Part shown: positions 32,290-42,806 of the stretch, piece by piece | How the letters are laid out: the number at the start of each line of letters is the position of its first letter | Numbering within the stretch: the stretch's first letter is position 1 | DNA from: Bedellia somnulentella | Lineage: Eukaryota; Arthropoda; Insecta; Lepidoptera; Bedelliidae | Length of the DNA: 64,000 bases | Assembly: GCA_963576735.1 (NCBI GenBank) | Contig: OY755171.1 | Location: 21,798,182-21,862,181 of the forward strand | Direction: 5' to 3' | Translations under genes and position numbers: made by a program | Notes under the pieces: model-generated | Database searches by the model: none | Told to the model about the DNA's origin: nothing | What the model saw: the letters and a program-made list of their open reading frames with translations, nothing else

Positions 32290-33260
32290 ACTACCTACTT
32301 TTTACAAAAGCTTTCAATCTTCACGGCCAGTCTTCAATAGCAGCACGGCCCATATTCGTGTCGATATCGGTCACTGCTTTAGTCAATGGTGACTTTAGGT
32401 TGCTCAAATTTTTGTAAGGTTTAGAACAGACCTTCTTCTCCAATTCCTGCTAAATTTTGTAATCCAGTAGATTGAAGTCAGGGCTAGATAAGGGCCAATC
32501 TTTATGCCTTAATAGCTCGACATTCTGGCGCTCAAACAACTCCTGAGTTGTTTTGGCCTTATGAGCAGAGTCCTGTTGAAACACGAATGGCCGTCCTCCA
32601 AAGAGTATCTCAGTCAGATCTTTTACTATGCGATCTAAAACCATAACTGTGTACACTTTTGCACTGGTTTTGACACCTCTTTCACAAAAATGCACTTCAG
32701 TGGGGCCATAGTAGGACACTCGCAACTAAATCATGATGGATGATGACCGTGCTGCACTCTAGGAATGACATTCCCAGCGGCCGCAGAGCTGGTAGCGTAC
32801 ACCCTGTCATTTTTTTGTAGTATCTCTCCTAAGTATTAAAAAAAAAATCTCGTCTGTAAACAGGATATCGCGGTGCCTTTTTCTTGCGAACCGCTTAAGC
32901 AATACTTTGCATTTTTGGCTCTCATAGCTATCAGACGCGCTTTCAGAATATGTTCACAATTTTTTCGGTAAGCTCATAGTCCCAGGTCTTCATCGAGTAC
33001 TTTTTAACGGTACTTCTGGTTAATCCCATCTTCAAAGACATCAATTTCTACTTGCGGTCGGGATTTCTTGCCGCATGCGCCTTGATTGCTTTGAGCACCC
33101 CTGGAGTCCTAACGGAACGAAGTCTGCCAGTTCTTTTCTCGTCATCGACACTAGAGGTTTCATTGTATTTCTTGATGGTACGGTATACGAACTTCATCGT
33201 GATTTTTAATTTTTGAAGCAAGTTGAATATCGCCTTTAGTGGACGGCCGCAACGATGTTA
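32290..33260 (-). pseudogene. Mariner-like (maT, DD37D-type) transposase relic
   Basis: In three frames on the minus strand: MKFVYRTIKKYNETSSVDDE (helix-turn-helix part), a middle with PDRK and TDEI, then an open piece VSYYGPTEVHFCERGVKTSA...FVFQQDSAHKAKTTQ...DWPLSSPDFNLLDYK. The end is SNLKSPLTKAVTDID...RAAIEDWP. QQDSA holds the second catalytic Asp and LLDYK the third. 35 residues separate them, and the usual PA of QQDSAPAHK is missing, so the parent had 37. Several stops and shifts make it inactive. Terminal inverted repeats were not found. Confidence 0.7.
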
Positions 33261-33689
33261 ACGCAATTACTGTTACTCAGTTCTCTTTGAAGGTCTACCT
33301 AAACCATCGTAAAAAAATGAATTTAATTGTAATTTAGCAGATAGGTATTAAAAAAATAATTGAAAATCGAACACCATTTCATATATTTGTCTAAGTGTTC
33401 TATTTTTAAAATAAATGGCCAGTGACAGTATTTTTTGTAGTAGTAGTAGTAATTTTTGTGCGCTTGATTTATTGCCAGCCAATTGCTTTGCTACAAATAA
33501 AAATAATAAAATTGTTATTGTTAGTCTTCGACTTGACTAGACTAGATTGCCACCATTTGACATGACATTGACAGAACCAAGGAATAATGATGTGTAAAAT
33601 ATATATTTAAATCGATTATTTGTAATTTCACGATAATCGATGTTAGGTTTCTTTCAATTTATATAAATATTGGTATACGATAGGCTTGT
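33261..33689. other. No recognised feature
   Basis: Probably the 5' flank of the mariner relic; TAGTAGTAGTAGTAAT micro-run at about 33440. Confidence 0.3.
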
Positions 33690-34905
33690 TTTAACCGGTT
33701 AACGTGCAAGCGACTAGTGTTCAAATCCCGGGTCGGGCCTACACCAATTTGTCTTTTCTAAAGACATATGTGTGGTTAATTTATCATGGTTGTTAACGGT
33801 GAGGGAAAGCATCGTGAGGAAACTCACATGGCTGAGTTGTACTTAGTCATGTGACAGTGTATTCGTACAAAACGGCGATAGGCCTGCCCCCTATCACGTG
33901 AGAACTAGCCGTGTGTAGGTCCGGCTCGGTGGATTCAAATGATTCGAATCTCTGCGTGAGCCTGATTGGCCTAACCGGCCCCACACTTTCTTATCAGGTG
34001 CGAGTTCGCTTAACCGGGCCGCTCCGCACCGGCTCGGTTCTATTGTTTTCGAACAACAGGCTCAGGCATCAGGTTCAGGATCGGTTCGATTATTACCGTT
34101 ACATTTGCTTGCTGAATGTGAGAGCGAGACAAGAATGTAATGACAACGATGAATTTCACGAAATTTTTCGTTTGTAATGTATATATTTAGTTTTAATTTA
34201 ATTTTTATATCATGATTGTAAATATTTGTATTATAATGTAATGTTTAAAATAAATAAAAAAGAATGTAATACAATTTGAATTCGGGAGACGAAAAGAGAG
34301 TTGTCCTTTTGTGTTCTTTGTTTGCCAATTTCGTTTAATAGACTAATCAATCTTTTCATAAATAATGGTGTTTATTGTGATATTATAAATACGATAGTGT
34401 TTTATGTTGTGTAACTTTCTGATTTGCATATATTTATGTGTAGATATTGTTATAAGATGTTGTTAAGATGTTTCTAAATTTTATTTAAGTTTTACATATG
34501 AATATTTGTATGTTAGCGAACCTAGCCTGTACACAAACAGAATTATTATACATATGAGTTAATTGATTTTTAAATGTATGTCGAAAGCAATCGTTACATT
34601 CCGCGAAGTAAGCGTGGTATTTTTTGGTTGTTTGATTCAGTTCTGAATTTCTTAACCGAGCCGGATTCGATATGCGGTCCGGCCCGGTTAAGAGGATTCA
34701 GTACCGGAACTGAGCCTGAACCTGGTGATTCGAATCACCTCGCGGAGCTGGATCTACCCAAGCCTAGTGAGAACACTGTCCAAGCAAAACGTGGCTATTC
34801 TGAACACCAGGTGTCAAAGTCACGTGATGTTCAGAAGTATTAGTACCTCTGCCAACCCCTTCGGGGATTTTCGGCGTGAACGTTTATGTTATATTATGTT
34901 AATTG
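33690..34905 (+). mobile_element. SINE family C, split by an hAT-like element
   Basis: The head and middle (33690-33905) end in CTATCACGTGAGAAC. The remainder (34767-34905) resumes with GTGAGAACACTGTCC and ends TTTATGTTATATTATGTT. Removing 861 bp plus one duplication restores the family order. Confidence 0.78.
33906..34766. mobile_element. hAT-like non-autonomous element, 861 bp, 8 bp TSD
   Basis: GTGAGAAC occurs at 33898-33905 and 34767-34774. The ends TAGCCGTGTGTAGGTCC and GGATCTACCCAAGCCTA are imperfect inverted repeats. GC-rich subterminal blocks (AACCGGGCCGCTCCGCACC and the inverse-like GGTCCGGCCCGGTTAAGAGG) pair further in. An 8 bp duplication fits the hAT superfamily. The frames over 33911-34177 and 34574-34843 fall on these repeats and are not taken as genes. 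Confidence 0.72.
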
Positions 34906-35291
34906 TTTTAATTATTGCTATGTGTGTCGCACAGTTTATGTATAGAGGAAATAAGAACCGTATTTACCATATTTTTTAAATATTTACAGTAAGGAACCTG
35001 TTCAATTATATTTTTATAATAAAAAAAATATGCTAACCTAAGGAGCTGCTGAGAAATTAAATTTTGAAATACTTATTTTCCCATTTTATGAAACTCAATC
35101 TTCTTCTTATATCCCCAAAAAGGTCAGCAGAGGCACTGATACTTTTTCATATATAACTTATAGTTCTCAACATTTGCATACTATCTGAAAAGGTAGACAT
35201 GTGGCCTTCCAAATTTGTAAAAAAAACAACGTAAGTATCATATGCTTAAGGATATTTTTAATTAAAAATGTCACATTTATTCATCCATACT
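34906..35291. other. Little recognised
   Basis: TATATCCCCAAAAAGGTCAG at 35107 resembles a family C 3' end; otherwise AT-rich. Confidence 0.3.
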
Positions 35292-35944
35292 TCCATACTA
35301 ATATTATAAATGAGAAAGTGAGTTTGTTTGTTTGTTTGTTCCGCTTTCACGCCGTAAATACTGAACCGATTACTTTGAAATTTTTCAGACGTGTAGTTAG
35401 AAGTCTAAATTAAATGATAGGGACTTTTACCCTGGAAAAAAATATGTTCCCACGGGATATCAAAAATATTGTTTGCTTGCTGGATGCATTGGAGATGGCG
35501 CTGTGTATCGTTTAAAACGAAGTAAAATATTGTAAACTAATATAAAAATCAAAATTTAGAAGCTTAATGGTACGATAATGGATCCCCGAAAATAAGAAAC
35601 TCCCGAGGGATGATGTACTATTTGTTTATCGTATATATTTTTTTACATCTACTTATATTGCAAACGAATATAAACATGTAAATTTAGAAGCTAAATGAAA
35701 CGACGACGATTCCTTGAAACTAAGGAATCCGCAAGAGTTCTCATAGTAACATCAAAAAACCTTAACTCATATATGGCTCAAAATATTGCAGCGATTATTT
35801 TTATCATCGATGGAATTCACAACAGACACTTTGTTAATGTTCATTTTGGAAAGATGAAGGGGTTTCATTAGTTTTCATCAAAATAAATGAACATTTAATG
35901 TCAAATTTGTTTATCAATAGTAAGACTAATATGAAATAAAGCGT

Positions 35945-36080
35945 AATAAAAATTTGACACCGCCCCGGTAACGTCTCCGTGGCGTAGCGGTATAACTAAC
36001 TACTATGAATATTTAATTAGAACTATTATGAATCAATCGTCCCGGGTTCATATCTCAGGTATTTCAATCTTTTTGTAAAA
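35945..36080 (+). mobile_element. Possible tRNA-derived SINE head inside a Helitron
   Basis: TCCGTGGCGTAGCGGTATAA has an A-box form and GTCCCGGGTTCATATCTC a B-box form, separated by a 45-base AT-rich insert. Confidence 0.4.
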
Positions 36081-36494
36081 AAAAAAGTTTTGTTAGCTTA
36101 AAATAGCACTATATATAATAATAGCAAGCACTATCCCTTCAATTTAGCGATTATTTTGGATGGAGATCCACCACTAATCATCCCTATATTGCCGAGCAAT
36201 CACTGCAAGTTCTCCCAATATCATCAACGGTCAGTGTAGGGGGCAGCACCGGGCCGCCGCCGCAGCGCCAAACTACTATCCGTATCTGTACTTACTAAAG
36301 ATATTTTCATTTCTGAACATAAAAACTTGGTATATTTGTTTCATGATTCTTATGAACAATTAAAAAGGAATTTTTGGAACTCAACACCTAACGGGTTGAT
36401 ATAGCAAATGAAAGTTAATATAGAGTTTTTTTTTACATTTTATAAACATAAACTTGGTGCGATTGAATTTATGAAATCCATCTATCAATCATTC

Positions 36495-36720
36495 ATGAGT
36501 ATATGCTAACAACCATAAATCCCATAAAAGTGTAGCCAGAGGTAAGGTATTCAAAAGGGTATTCAGAGATGCTAATTCTTCATCCAATTTTGGAAATAGA
36601 TTAATAAAAGATAGTTTAAACAAGGTTGTTAGTGATGCTTCACAAACTGAATCGCCCAACAATCACTTAAAAAGTCGCGATGTCCTTTATGTCATTAACA
36701 ACGCCCGCGGGATTATAAAT
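36495..36720 (-). mobile_element. SINE family A, degraded, inside a Helitron
   Basis: ACCATAAATCCCATAAAAG, GTAGCCAGAGGTAAGG, AACTGAATCGCCCAAC and ACGCCCGCGGG occur in family order with heavy change. Confidence 0.45.
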
Positions 36721-36822
36721 ATAAAACACAGAGTTGAGATAGTGTTTCGGTATTTTGGTATTATGTAAACTGGATGCAAAAAATGAAGTCCACGCGGACG
36801 AAGTCGCGGGGCAAAAAGCTAG

Positions 36823-37478
36823 TTTTTAAATAACGTCAATTTGTTATAACATGTTCTGAATGTAAATTTTTCATTCGTGATTTTTTAGTGATATCTCATA
36901 CCATTTTTTTCAAAATGCAATAAGCAGACATGCCAATTTTTATGTCAAGGTCAATACAATAAAACCACATTCTTCTCGTGCTTCACGTTTAGGATACCTG
37001 AAATTATTTATTTTAGTATGCAATAACGGCCTCGTAAGCAACAAACGTGAAGAAAAGTGTAAACTATTAAAAGAATGTTATGTAGATTTTTAATGGGTAA
37101 CTATGTTGTCATGAATGTCAATAATACTAAATGATCGGTGTTTCACATCACTAGGTTAACAAAGAGAGGAAATATTTTTTGAAGAAATCATAAAAACTAA
37201 GCCCTTTATGGCGAAAATATTACAATGATCATGAAATGTTCTCTTATCGCATCGAGGAAGCATGAAACAAACCAGAAAAATACTCTTGAACAATGCGAAA
37301 AGACTGACAACAACTGACAGATCAAATGGCAATTAAGATGGCGGATCTATGTACGCGCTATCATAATCGTGCTCTCTATTGCTCTCTTTTTCAAAAGATT
37401 AAGCTTGGAAGATTAGAAAAGGAAAACGGCATATGAAATATTTCTGTTGCGATATGATTTATATTTGCATACCATTAT
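36823..37478. other. No recognised feature
   Basis: Single-copy-looking; AGATGGCGGATCTATGTACG near 37338 is more complex but uncalled. Confidence 0.35.
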
Positions 37479-37733
37479 ACATACATACATACATACATAT
37501 ACTCACGGCTGTAAATCTCTAAAAGGGGTAGCCAGAGCTAAGGAATTAGAAATTCCTCAGCCACTTTTGAATAGTTGCGTGGGGAAAAGATGGTAAAGTA
37601 AAGGTTGTTGGTGATGGGTCTCCAACCGCATCACCCAAAAATCCCTTTAAAGCCCCAATACCGTTAGTTGCCTCTTACGCACACCCACCGGAAGAAATGG
37701 GATAGTGCTATTCTAAGCCGACACTACACAGCA
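37479..37733 (-). mobile_element. SINE family A, full length
   Basis: Complete from six ACAT units to ACACTACACAGC, with few differences from the reference copy. Confidence 0.75.
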
Positions 37734-37884
37734 AACCACTATGTAGGTATAGTACCACGGGGCCCATCCATAGTGTAGAGTATCCTTGGAAAAGGTAGAC
37801 AAGTGGCCTTCTGAATTTGTTAACGCTACTTAAGAAGTGTAAAACAAACAAAGGCTAGATGAATTTTGCACTGGAAGCCATTGA

Positions 37885-38022
37885 CATTGTAGCTCAATTG
37901 GCAGAGCGACAGGGGCGTATACCCGAGGTCGCGGGTCTGAACTCTGACGGTGTCGAATTTTTTTTCCTTTATTCATCTTTTATTTATTCTCACATGTGGT
38001 TTTTATTGACATAAAAACACAT
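37885..38022 (+). mobile_element. SINE family D, plus-strand copy
   Basis: TGACATTGTAGCTCAATTGG (A box), GGTCGCGGGTCTGAAC (B box with a change), TCGAATTTTTTTTCC and CTTTTATTTATTC. It lies 400 bp upstream of the DMAC1 start codon. Confidence 0.68.
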
Positions 38023-38299
38023 TCACATTATACCATAACATAATTTGGGCCATCACAAATGATTTCCGATAAAGCGTGTTTCGAGCTAACATTTTTTCGA
38101 TTTAAAGTACCTACTTTCGAGCTGGCGTATCTCTCACATATTTGTTAAAACATTGCACTTCAAGCTCGTGACATTCGGTAAAACGTGTGGCATCCAAAAT
38201 TATATCATGTTTTATGTACATTTGACAATCAATCCATCGATTAACAATCGATTCCAACATCGAAAACTTGTTAACATGCCTATTGTCTTATCATAAAAA

Positions 38300-38427
38300 G
38301 TAAATAAATAACTTTGTCGTTTGCCGTTTGGTCGTTTTGTTATTGTTGAATATTCGGATTTGTGTGTGTTATTTCTGCGTTAAATTCCACTGTAAGATAA
38401 ATAAAATCGTCCCAAAAACGTTGCAAA
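38300..38427 (+). promoter_or_regulatory. DMAC1: Likely 5' UTR and core promoter region of the DMAC1-like gene
   Basis: This is non-repetitive sequence directly before the first ATG, richer in GTCGTTT-type motifs than its surroundings and free of the window's repeat families. No clear TATA box is visible. The transcription start is not determinable from sequence alone; the range is a guess between the last upstream repeat-free AT tract and the ATG. Confidence 0.4.
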
Positions 38428-38581
38428 ATGACATCGATCGTATCAAACCGCGATCGCGATTGTTTTGGATGTCGCATAGTAAGTGGAACTGGTCTGATTG
38501 GAATTGGAGGTTACCTAGCTTATTATGCTAGAAAAAATCCAACTGTGGCTGGAAAAGTGACAATATACTCATTATCTACAG
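38428..38581 (+). CDS. DMAC1: DMAC1/TMEM261-like complex I assembly protein, coding exon 1
   Basis: First coding exon of a 79-residue two-exon protein. The ATG has a good context (CAAAATG), and an in-frame stop lies ten codons upstream (38398-38400), so this start is the only reasonable one. The 51 codons plus one base end at an ACAG|GTATGC donor. Residues 12-15 (CFGC) are a CxxC pair, followed by RIVSGTGLIGIGGYLAYYAR, the signature of the DUF4536/DMAC1 family. That stretch forms a first membrane segment at about residues 17-34. In vertebrates DMAC1 is a mitochondrial inner-membrane protein needed to assemble the distal membrane arm of complex I; the same role here is inferred from family membership. 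The usual family length is about 80-120 residues. Neighbouring DNA is entirely repeats. A plus-strand frame at 38328-38531 overlaps it but is out of frame. Confidence 0.85.
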
Positions 38582-39177
38582 GTATGCTTATTTGAAAGTT
38601 AATAATACTTACTTATAACTGCCAAGTAATCCATTCTAATGGAGTTCATAGTATAGACTGATTAAGCTAAATTGTTTCAATTTTATATCCCGCTCACATC
38701 AACAAATCTGAAAAACAATAATTTTTAACATATTGCATTCCTAAAGGCATTGAATTCTTCTCTTACATGAATGTACTAATCTCAGTGACTACTTATCTGA
38801 TTTATATTTTTAACAATTTTCATACCTATGAGCTCACAATTAAAAAAGTTGCATATTAAGTGCTTCACATCGCTTTATTCCTTTGGGGTTGAAATAAGGA
38901 AACCTAGACAAAATTTCTTCCTTTCTGTAGTTTCAGCAGTATTGGCTCTGCATTGATTCTAAGTCAGTCAGCCAGCTTTCCCATTTATATAATAAATAGA
39001 TTCAACATAATCTAAACGCTTACTGTACACTACTTACCCAAGCAAAACCAGTTCTGATCTCTAGTTTCCTATAAAGTGAAAAGGGTTGAAAGATAATTAC
39101 TTCAAAAAGATATTTTATAGTTTAAGCCTTTTGGGCTATGCAGTCTTAAACATATTTTCATGAAAAAAACATTATAC

Positions 39178-39300
39178 CTACACCAATTTGTAATTACTAA
39201 AGATATATGTGTGGTTAGTTTATCAATGTTGTTATCGATGAGGGAAAACATCGTGAGGAAACCCACATGGCCGAGTTATACAGCCATATGACAGTGTATG
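39178..39300 (+). mobile_element. SINE family C, middle fragment
   Basis: ACCTACACCAATTTG through GTGAGGAAACCCACATGG to GACAGTGTATG; both ends missing. In the DMAC1 intron. Confidence 0.65.
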
Positions 39301-39659
39301 GGTTAGTCCGATCTTCCAACCTGGAAAATCCAACCTAGGTTGTATACTGGGAATTGTCTGTCCTAGTATCCAAATTAGTTAGGTTGGATAATAGGAATGT
39401 ATTTATTAAGTGTTCTCAGATTTTCCAAACTGCTAATGTACACTCTAGTGCATTGGTAAAAAAAAAAGTCAAAAAATTTATTTTTTAAAATTAAGTTAAC
39501 AACTAACATTTTTTTAACGTCATTTTTTTTAAAATCATGAGTCCGTTGCTTCGGAAGGTGTTCGTAAAGAGACGAAGCAACAAAGAAACTCTTTACATTC
39601 AAATTTTTCCATTTTTTCAAAATATGGTTTGTGTAATTTTGGGTCATATTTTTACTTAA

Positions 39660-40095
39660 TAAAAGATTTTCTATGAGACCAAACCAAACGCTAGTTTGAC
39701 ATAATTAAACTAAATTGTCCATCACAAAAACCAATCACATAATGTGAGAAGAAAAATCCTCACCAGACAATTATTCCCTGGAATAACGAGGGAAGATTTA
39801 TAGCTTTACGGACACGGTCATGTGCGCGTTGGGTCCTTGTCGTTTAAAAAATCTTGAACTCTGTAGTAAGATTTCTTTAAAAGCATGGCTTTAATTGCCT
39901 TTTTAAAAGATGCCACAGGCAATTCCAATATGTCAGAAGAAGGTTTGTTGAACATTTTGAGGGAAAGTCCCATGAAGGAGTTACTTTATTAAGTCTCCAC
40001 TTCGGTACATTAAGTACGTCCTTATTTCGAGTGTTAACAGTATGCCTATCACTAACTTTACTAAATTGTCCAATATGCTTTTTGGCATACATTAA
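39660..40095 (-). mobile_element. LINE C-terminal end and 3' UTR
   Basis: The minus-strand frame reads QFSKVSDRHTVNTRNKDVL and PKWRLNKVTPSWDF, the conserved H.YNTR.K..L..P..RL.K end domain of jockey/CR1-type elements, with a long 3' UTR to about 39660. Confidence 0.55.
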
Positions 40096-40166
40096 ATTCT
40101 CAATTATGTATTGACAATAATTGGTGATATTAAGCTAATAATGTGTCTACTAATTTGAATGTTTTT

Positions 40167-40325
40167 GTTCATGAAAACCTCATGTGGGGATTATTTCTAA
40201 TAAATAAAGGGAATAAAAAATTCAACACCGGGTATACACTCCATCGCTCTGCCAATTGAGCTACAGTGTCAATGGCTTCCAGTGCTAAATTCTTCTATCC
40301 TTCGAACCTTTATACACTTTTAAGT
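40167..40325 (-). mobile_element. SINE family D, internally deleted
   Basis: CATGAAAACCTCATGTGGGG body, TAATAAATAAAGGG, then CTCTGCCAATTGAGCTACAG (D arm and A box complement); the T arm is missing. Confidence 0.62.
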
Positions 40326-40339
40326 AGTGTTTGCGTTTC

Positions 40340-40478
40340 CTACCTTACCTACCTATCTAAAAATATTTATAAAGATACATGAGATAATCATTATTTGATA
40401 TTATTTGTTTACAAATACTTGTTTTTATCAAATAAAGAAATTTTGAATTTTGAATTTTGAATTTTTGAATTATCAGCT
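40340..40478 (+). mobile_element. LINE 3' tail
   Basis: CAAATAAAGAAATTTTGAAT followed by (TTTTGAA)n, a typical tail made by slippage during reverse transcription. Confidence 0.5.
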
Positions 40479-40616
40479 AATAATCCACTGCGAGATATAG
40501 GCATCCCCCAAAGATCTTCACAACAAACAGTCCTGTGCTGAGTTCATGTTATGGTGGATGAACCATTGGCTTCCAATGACCTTGATGGGAACTGCGGTTC
40601 GAAAACCATGTTCTGT

Positions 40617-41398
40617 CAGTAGTTAGTAACTGCTTCTATCGACTCAAAGTTATTTACAATATTCGCGATTACCTAAGTGTGGATTTGCGTGTTCACCTTT
40701 GTGAATCGTTGATATTGTCGAGATTAAACTACTGTGACGTGGTCTATAGTGGTTGCATACTGGGTCGTACACAGAGGCTTAAACAGCGTGTGCAAAACGC
40801 TTGCGCACGTTTTTGTTTTCGTGTCCCTCGCCATGCCCATGTCACCCCGTATTTGAGAGAGGCAAATCTATTAAACATGAAGAATCGCAGATTCTTACAC
40901 CTTGCAACTCTAATGTTTGGTGTAGTTTGGCTTGAATCACCGGGTTATTTGCATAAAAAACTGCAATGGTCATCAAGTGATTATCAGTTAAAAGTCAGGG
41001 CGATCTTGCCATTGCACCGATCAGTGGCGTTTCGAGGTAGTTTTAGGTTTGCTGCGTCCAAGTGCTGGAATGACATTCCTCCACCCATCCGTTCTGTGGC
41101 TGGTAGGACCACCTTTAAGCGTCAGCTTAAAGAGTACCTGCTAGTTCAGCAGAACCCGTTAAATAAGTTCCCTTAGATTTCCTTCCTCTCGTTCACTGGT
41201 GTCGTAAGAGGCGACTAAGGGTATTTGGGCTTTTTATTGGATTTTTGGGCGATGCGGTTGGAGACCCATCACCAAAAAACTTTATTTTTAACATCTTTTC
41301 CCCACTTAACTTCCAAAAGTGGCAGATTAATTTATAATTCCTTAGCTCTGGCTACCCCTTCTAGGGAAATATAGCCGTGAGTATATGTATGTATGTAC
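40617..41398 (+). mobile_element. 5'-truncated jockey/CR1-type LINE; C-terminal frame plus A-type 3' tail
   Basis: An open frame to the stop at about 41174-41176 encodes the region after the reverse transcriptase core of jockey/CR1-type LINEs. Visible marks are LSRLNYCDVVY, RVQNACARFCF, the run around HVTPYL, and FKRQLKEYL near the end. The frame extends upstream of 40679 through ...NCFYRLKVIYNIRDYLS. From about 41198 the 3' UTR is nearly the same as the body of SINE family A (GTCGTAAGAGGCGACTAA, then GGGCGATGCGGTTGGAGACC, then the CCGTGAGTATATGTATGTA tail). The reverse transcriptase core and endonuclease are missing, as expected from 5' truncation during target-primed reverse transcription. 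It lies in the DMAC1 intron in the sense direction. Confidence 0.75.
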
Positions 41399-41512
41399 TT
41401 TTAATAAATCTGTGCAAATAGTATTAACACTCATTTTTATATCAAACTTGGTGCTTTAATCATAATCAGGATAAATGCAGAATTTTAACCCATTGTTTTT
41501 TGTCATTTTCAG

Positions 41513-41598
41513 CTTTTACTGGACTGGGGGTGGCCAGATATACACAGCTTTATCCATTTGATAAAGGCGAGAGGAAACCAGAAGCAAGATTAAGATAA
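41513..41598 (+). CDS. DMAC1: DMAC1/TMEM261-like protein, coding exon 2 with stop
   Basis: The acceptor TTTTCAG ends at 41512. Joining to exon 1 (phase 1) gives an unbroken frame, ...SLST-AFTGLGVARYTQLYPFD..., which ends KPEARLR with TAA at 41596-41598. The junction falls inside a second hydrophobic segment (about residues 43-60), so each exon supplies half of it. Small glycines and the GVAR motif match the C-terminal half of the DUF4536 domain. The total coding length of 240 bases including the stop is an exact multiple of three, which supports the splice choice. The tail is basic and hydrophilic. Confidence 0.82.
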
Positions 41599-41960
41599 AT
41601 TACAGCTATGGAAATATAACATTAGAAATTTGTGGAAATATAATTTCTATTATGAAGCAAAGAGGCTTTGGTTACAAAATATATTTAAAATAATCTATTT
41701 TGCAGATATTTTAGATAATACCACAGATCTTAAAACTAAGTCAATAGTATATCAACACAAAAAATCATTTGGAGTAGCTAAATTGTATGAATTATTTTAA
41801 TAGCTTAAAGATTTAAGGTTACTGCAAAAATGTATAATGCAGTTATATAAATATTTCAAAGTCCCTGGTGTGACGTCATCACACAGTTTTTATGTAAAGT
41901 CATCATATTTTTTTCACCAAACAAACAAGACAATAAAGTTTACTTACTAAAGATTAAAGG
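41599..41960 (+). other. DMAC1: 3' UTR of the DMAC1-like gene with poly(A) signal
   Basis: AT-rich sequence after the stop. An AATAAA hexamer lies at 41932-41937 in a T/A-rich setting about 335 bases past the stop codon, a reasonable end for the transcript. The exact cleavage site is not visible. Confidence 0.45.
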
Positions 41961-42561
41961 TAGGAAAATATAATAATATTAGTTGCAATGATATCACATT
42001 ACGGTAGGGGATGTTTTAATTGTGTATTTCCGCGGTGAATGTACAACTTTACTATACAGAACTTTCCCTTACACAGTAGCGTCACCATTCTAGTTGTTAT
42101 GCAACAGTTCCGTTTTCCAATCCAATAAAAAATCGGGATTAACGCTATTTTGTATACTTTTAATGAAGTAACAAACAAAATATGATAGTTACATTTTGCA
42201 TTTAGAGGTTGAGTTAGTTAGTATGTTTGCATTTTCTTGTCTAACCTTTAATTTATCACTGTTATTTATAACCGCTAGTTACCTACCCCAAAAATATAAC
42301 ATGGTCAATGGCTCCACAAATATTTATTGAACTATATTGACTTGTCAGATTTGTCACAATAATAATAAACAAGTAATAAATCCATTAACATGACAATTTT
42401 TGGTTAAAATCATGAATTGTGTAAAATCAAAGGTTAACATTAAAGTTTATCTCCCCCTGGCCTAGCTTTTCCTAGATATTTTACTTTTAAGGATTATGTA
42501 TAAGTACCAAATTATTAAACAATGCATTTTCATAAAATTTGTTTTATTTTATTTCATTTGT
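41961..42561. other. No recognised feature
   Basis: Non-repetitive DNA 3' of the DMAC1-like gene; no exon signal seen. Confidence 0.35.
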
Positions 42562-42806
42562 GCCGTGTAGTGCCGGCTTAGAATGTCATTACCCCTTTCT
42601 ACCCACGGGTTTTGTAAGAGGCGGCTAAGGATATGGGCCGTTTAAAGTGGTTTTTGGGTGATGCTGTTGGAGACCGAACACCAATGATACTTTATTTCTA
42701 CCATCATCTCCCCTATCAACTTCCAAATGTGGCTGAGCAGTTTCTAGCTCTGAAGCTCTGGCTTCTCCTTTTTGGGATTTATGGCCGTGAGTATATGTAT
42801 GTATGT
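42562..42806 (+). mobile_element. SINE family A, second subtype
   Basis: GCCGTGTAGTGCCGGCTTAG head, CAATGATACTTTATTTC block and TTTATGGCCGTGAG end with a GTAT tail; lies ~600 bp past the DMAC1 poly(A) signal. Confidence 0.7.

Larger units (their letters stand above)
35292..36822 (+). mobile_element. Lep1-type Helitron, 1.53 kb, with insertions
   Basis: Start TCCATACTAATATTATAAA, then (GTTT)n and CCGATTACTTTGAAATTTTT. End ACGCGGACGAAGTCGCGGGG, whose GAC-GAA-GTC core forms a hairpin, then AAAAAGCTAG. These are the known marks of Lep1 Helitrons of Lepidoptera. It holds a possible tRNA-SINE and a degraded SINE A; no Rep/helicase remains. Confidence 0.68.
38582..41512 (+). other. DMAC1-like gene intron filled with retroelement fragments
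   Basis: A GT...AG intron of 2.93 kb. In order it holds a piece of SINE C (39178-39300), a minus-strand LINE end (39660-40095), a D-type tRNA SINE (40167-40325), a LINE 3' tail (40340-40478), and a sense-oriented LINE end with the A-type 3' tail (40617-41398). The first ~590 bases and 39300-39650 show nothing recognisable. Confidence 0.6.

Noticed and set aside
33911..34843. Two 88-89 codon plus-strand frames
   Set aside because: They coincide with the inverted GC-rich ends of the hAT-like element and lack any protein signature.
38328..38531. 67-codon plus-strand frame over the DMAC1 first exon
   Set aside because: It is in another frame than the DUF4536 coding sequence and has no features of its own.
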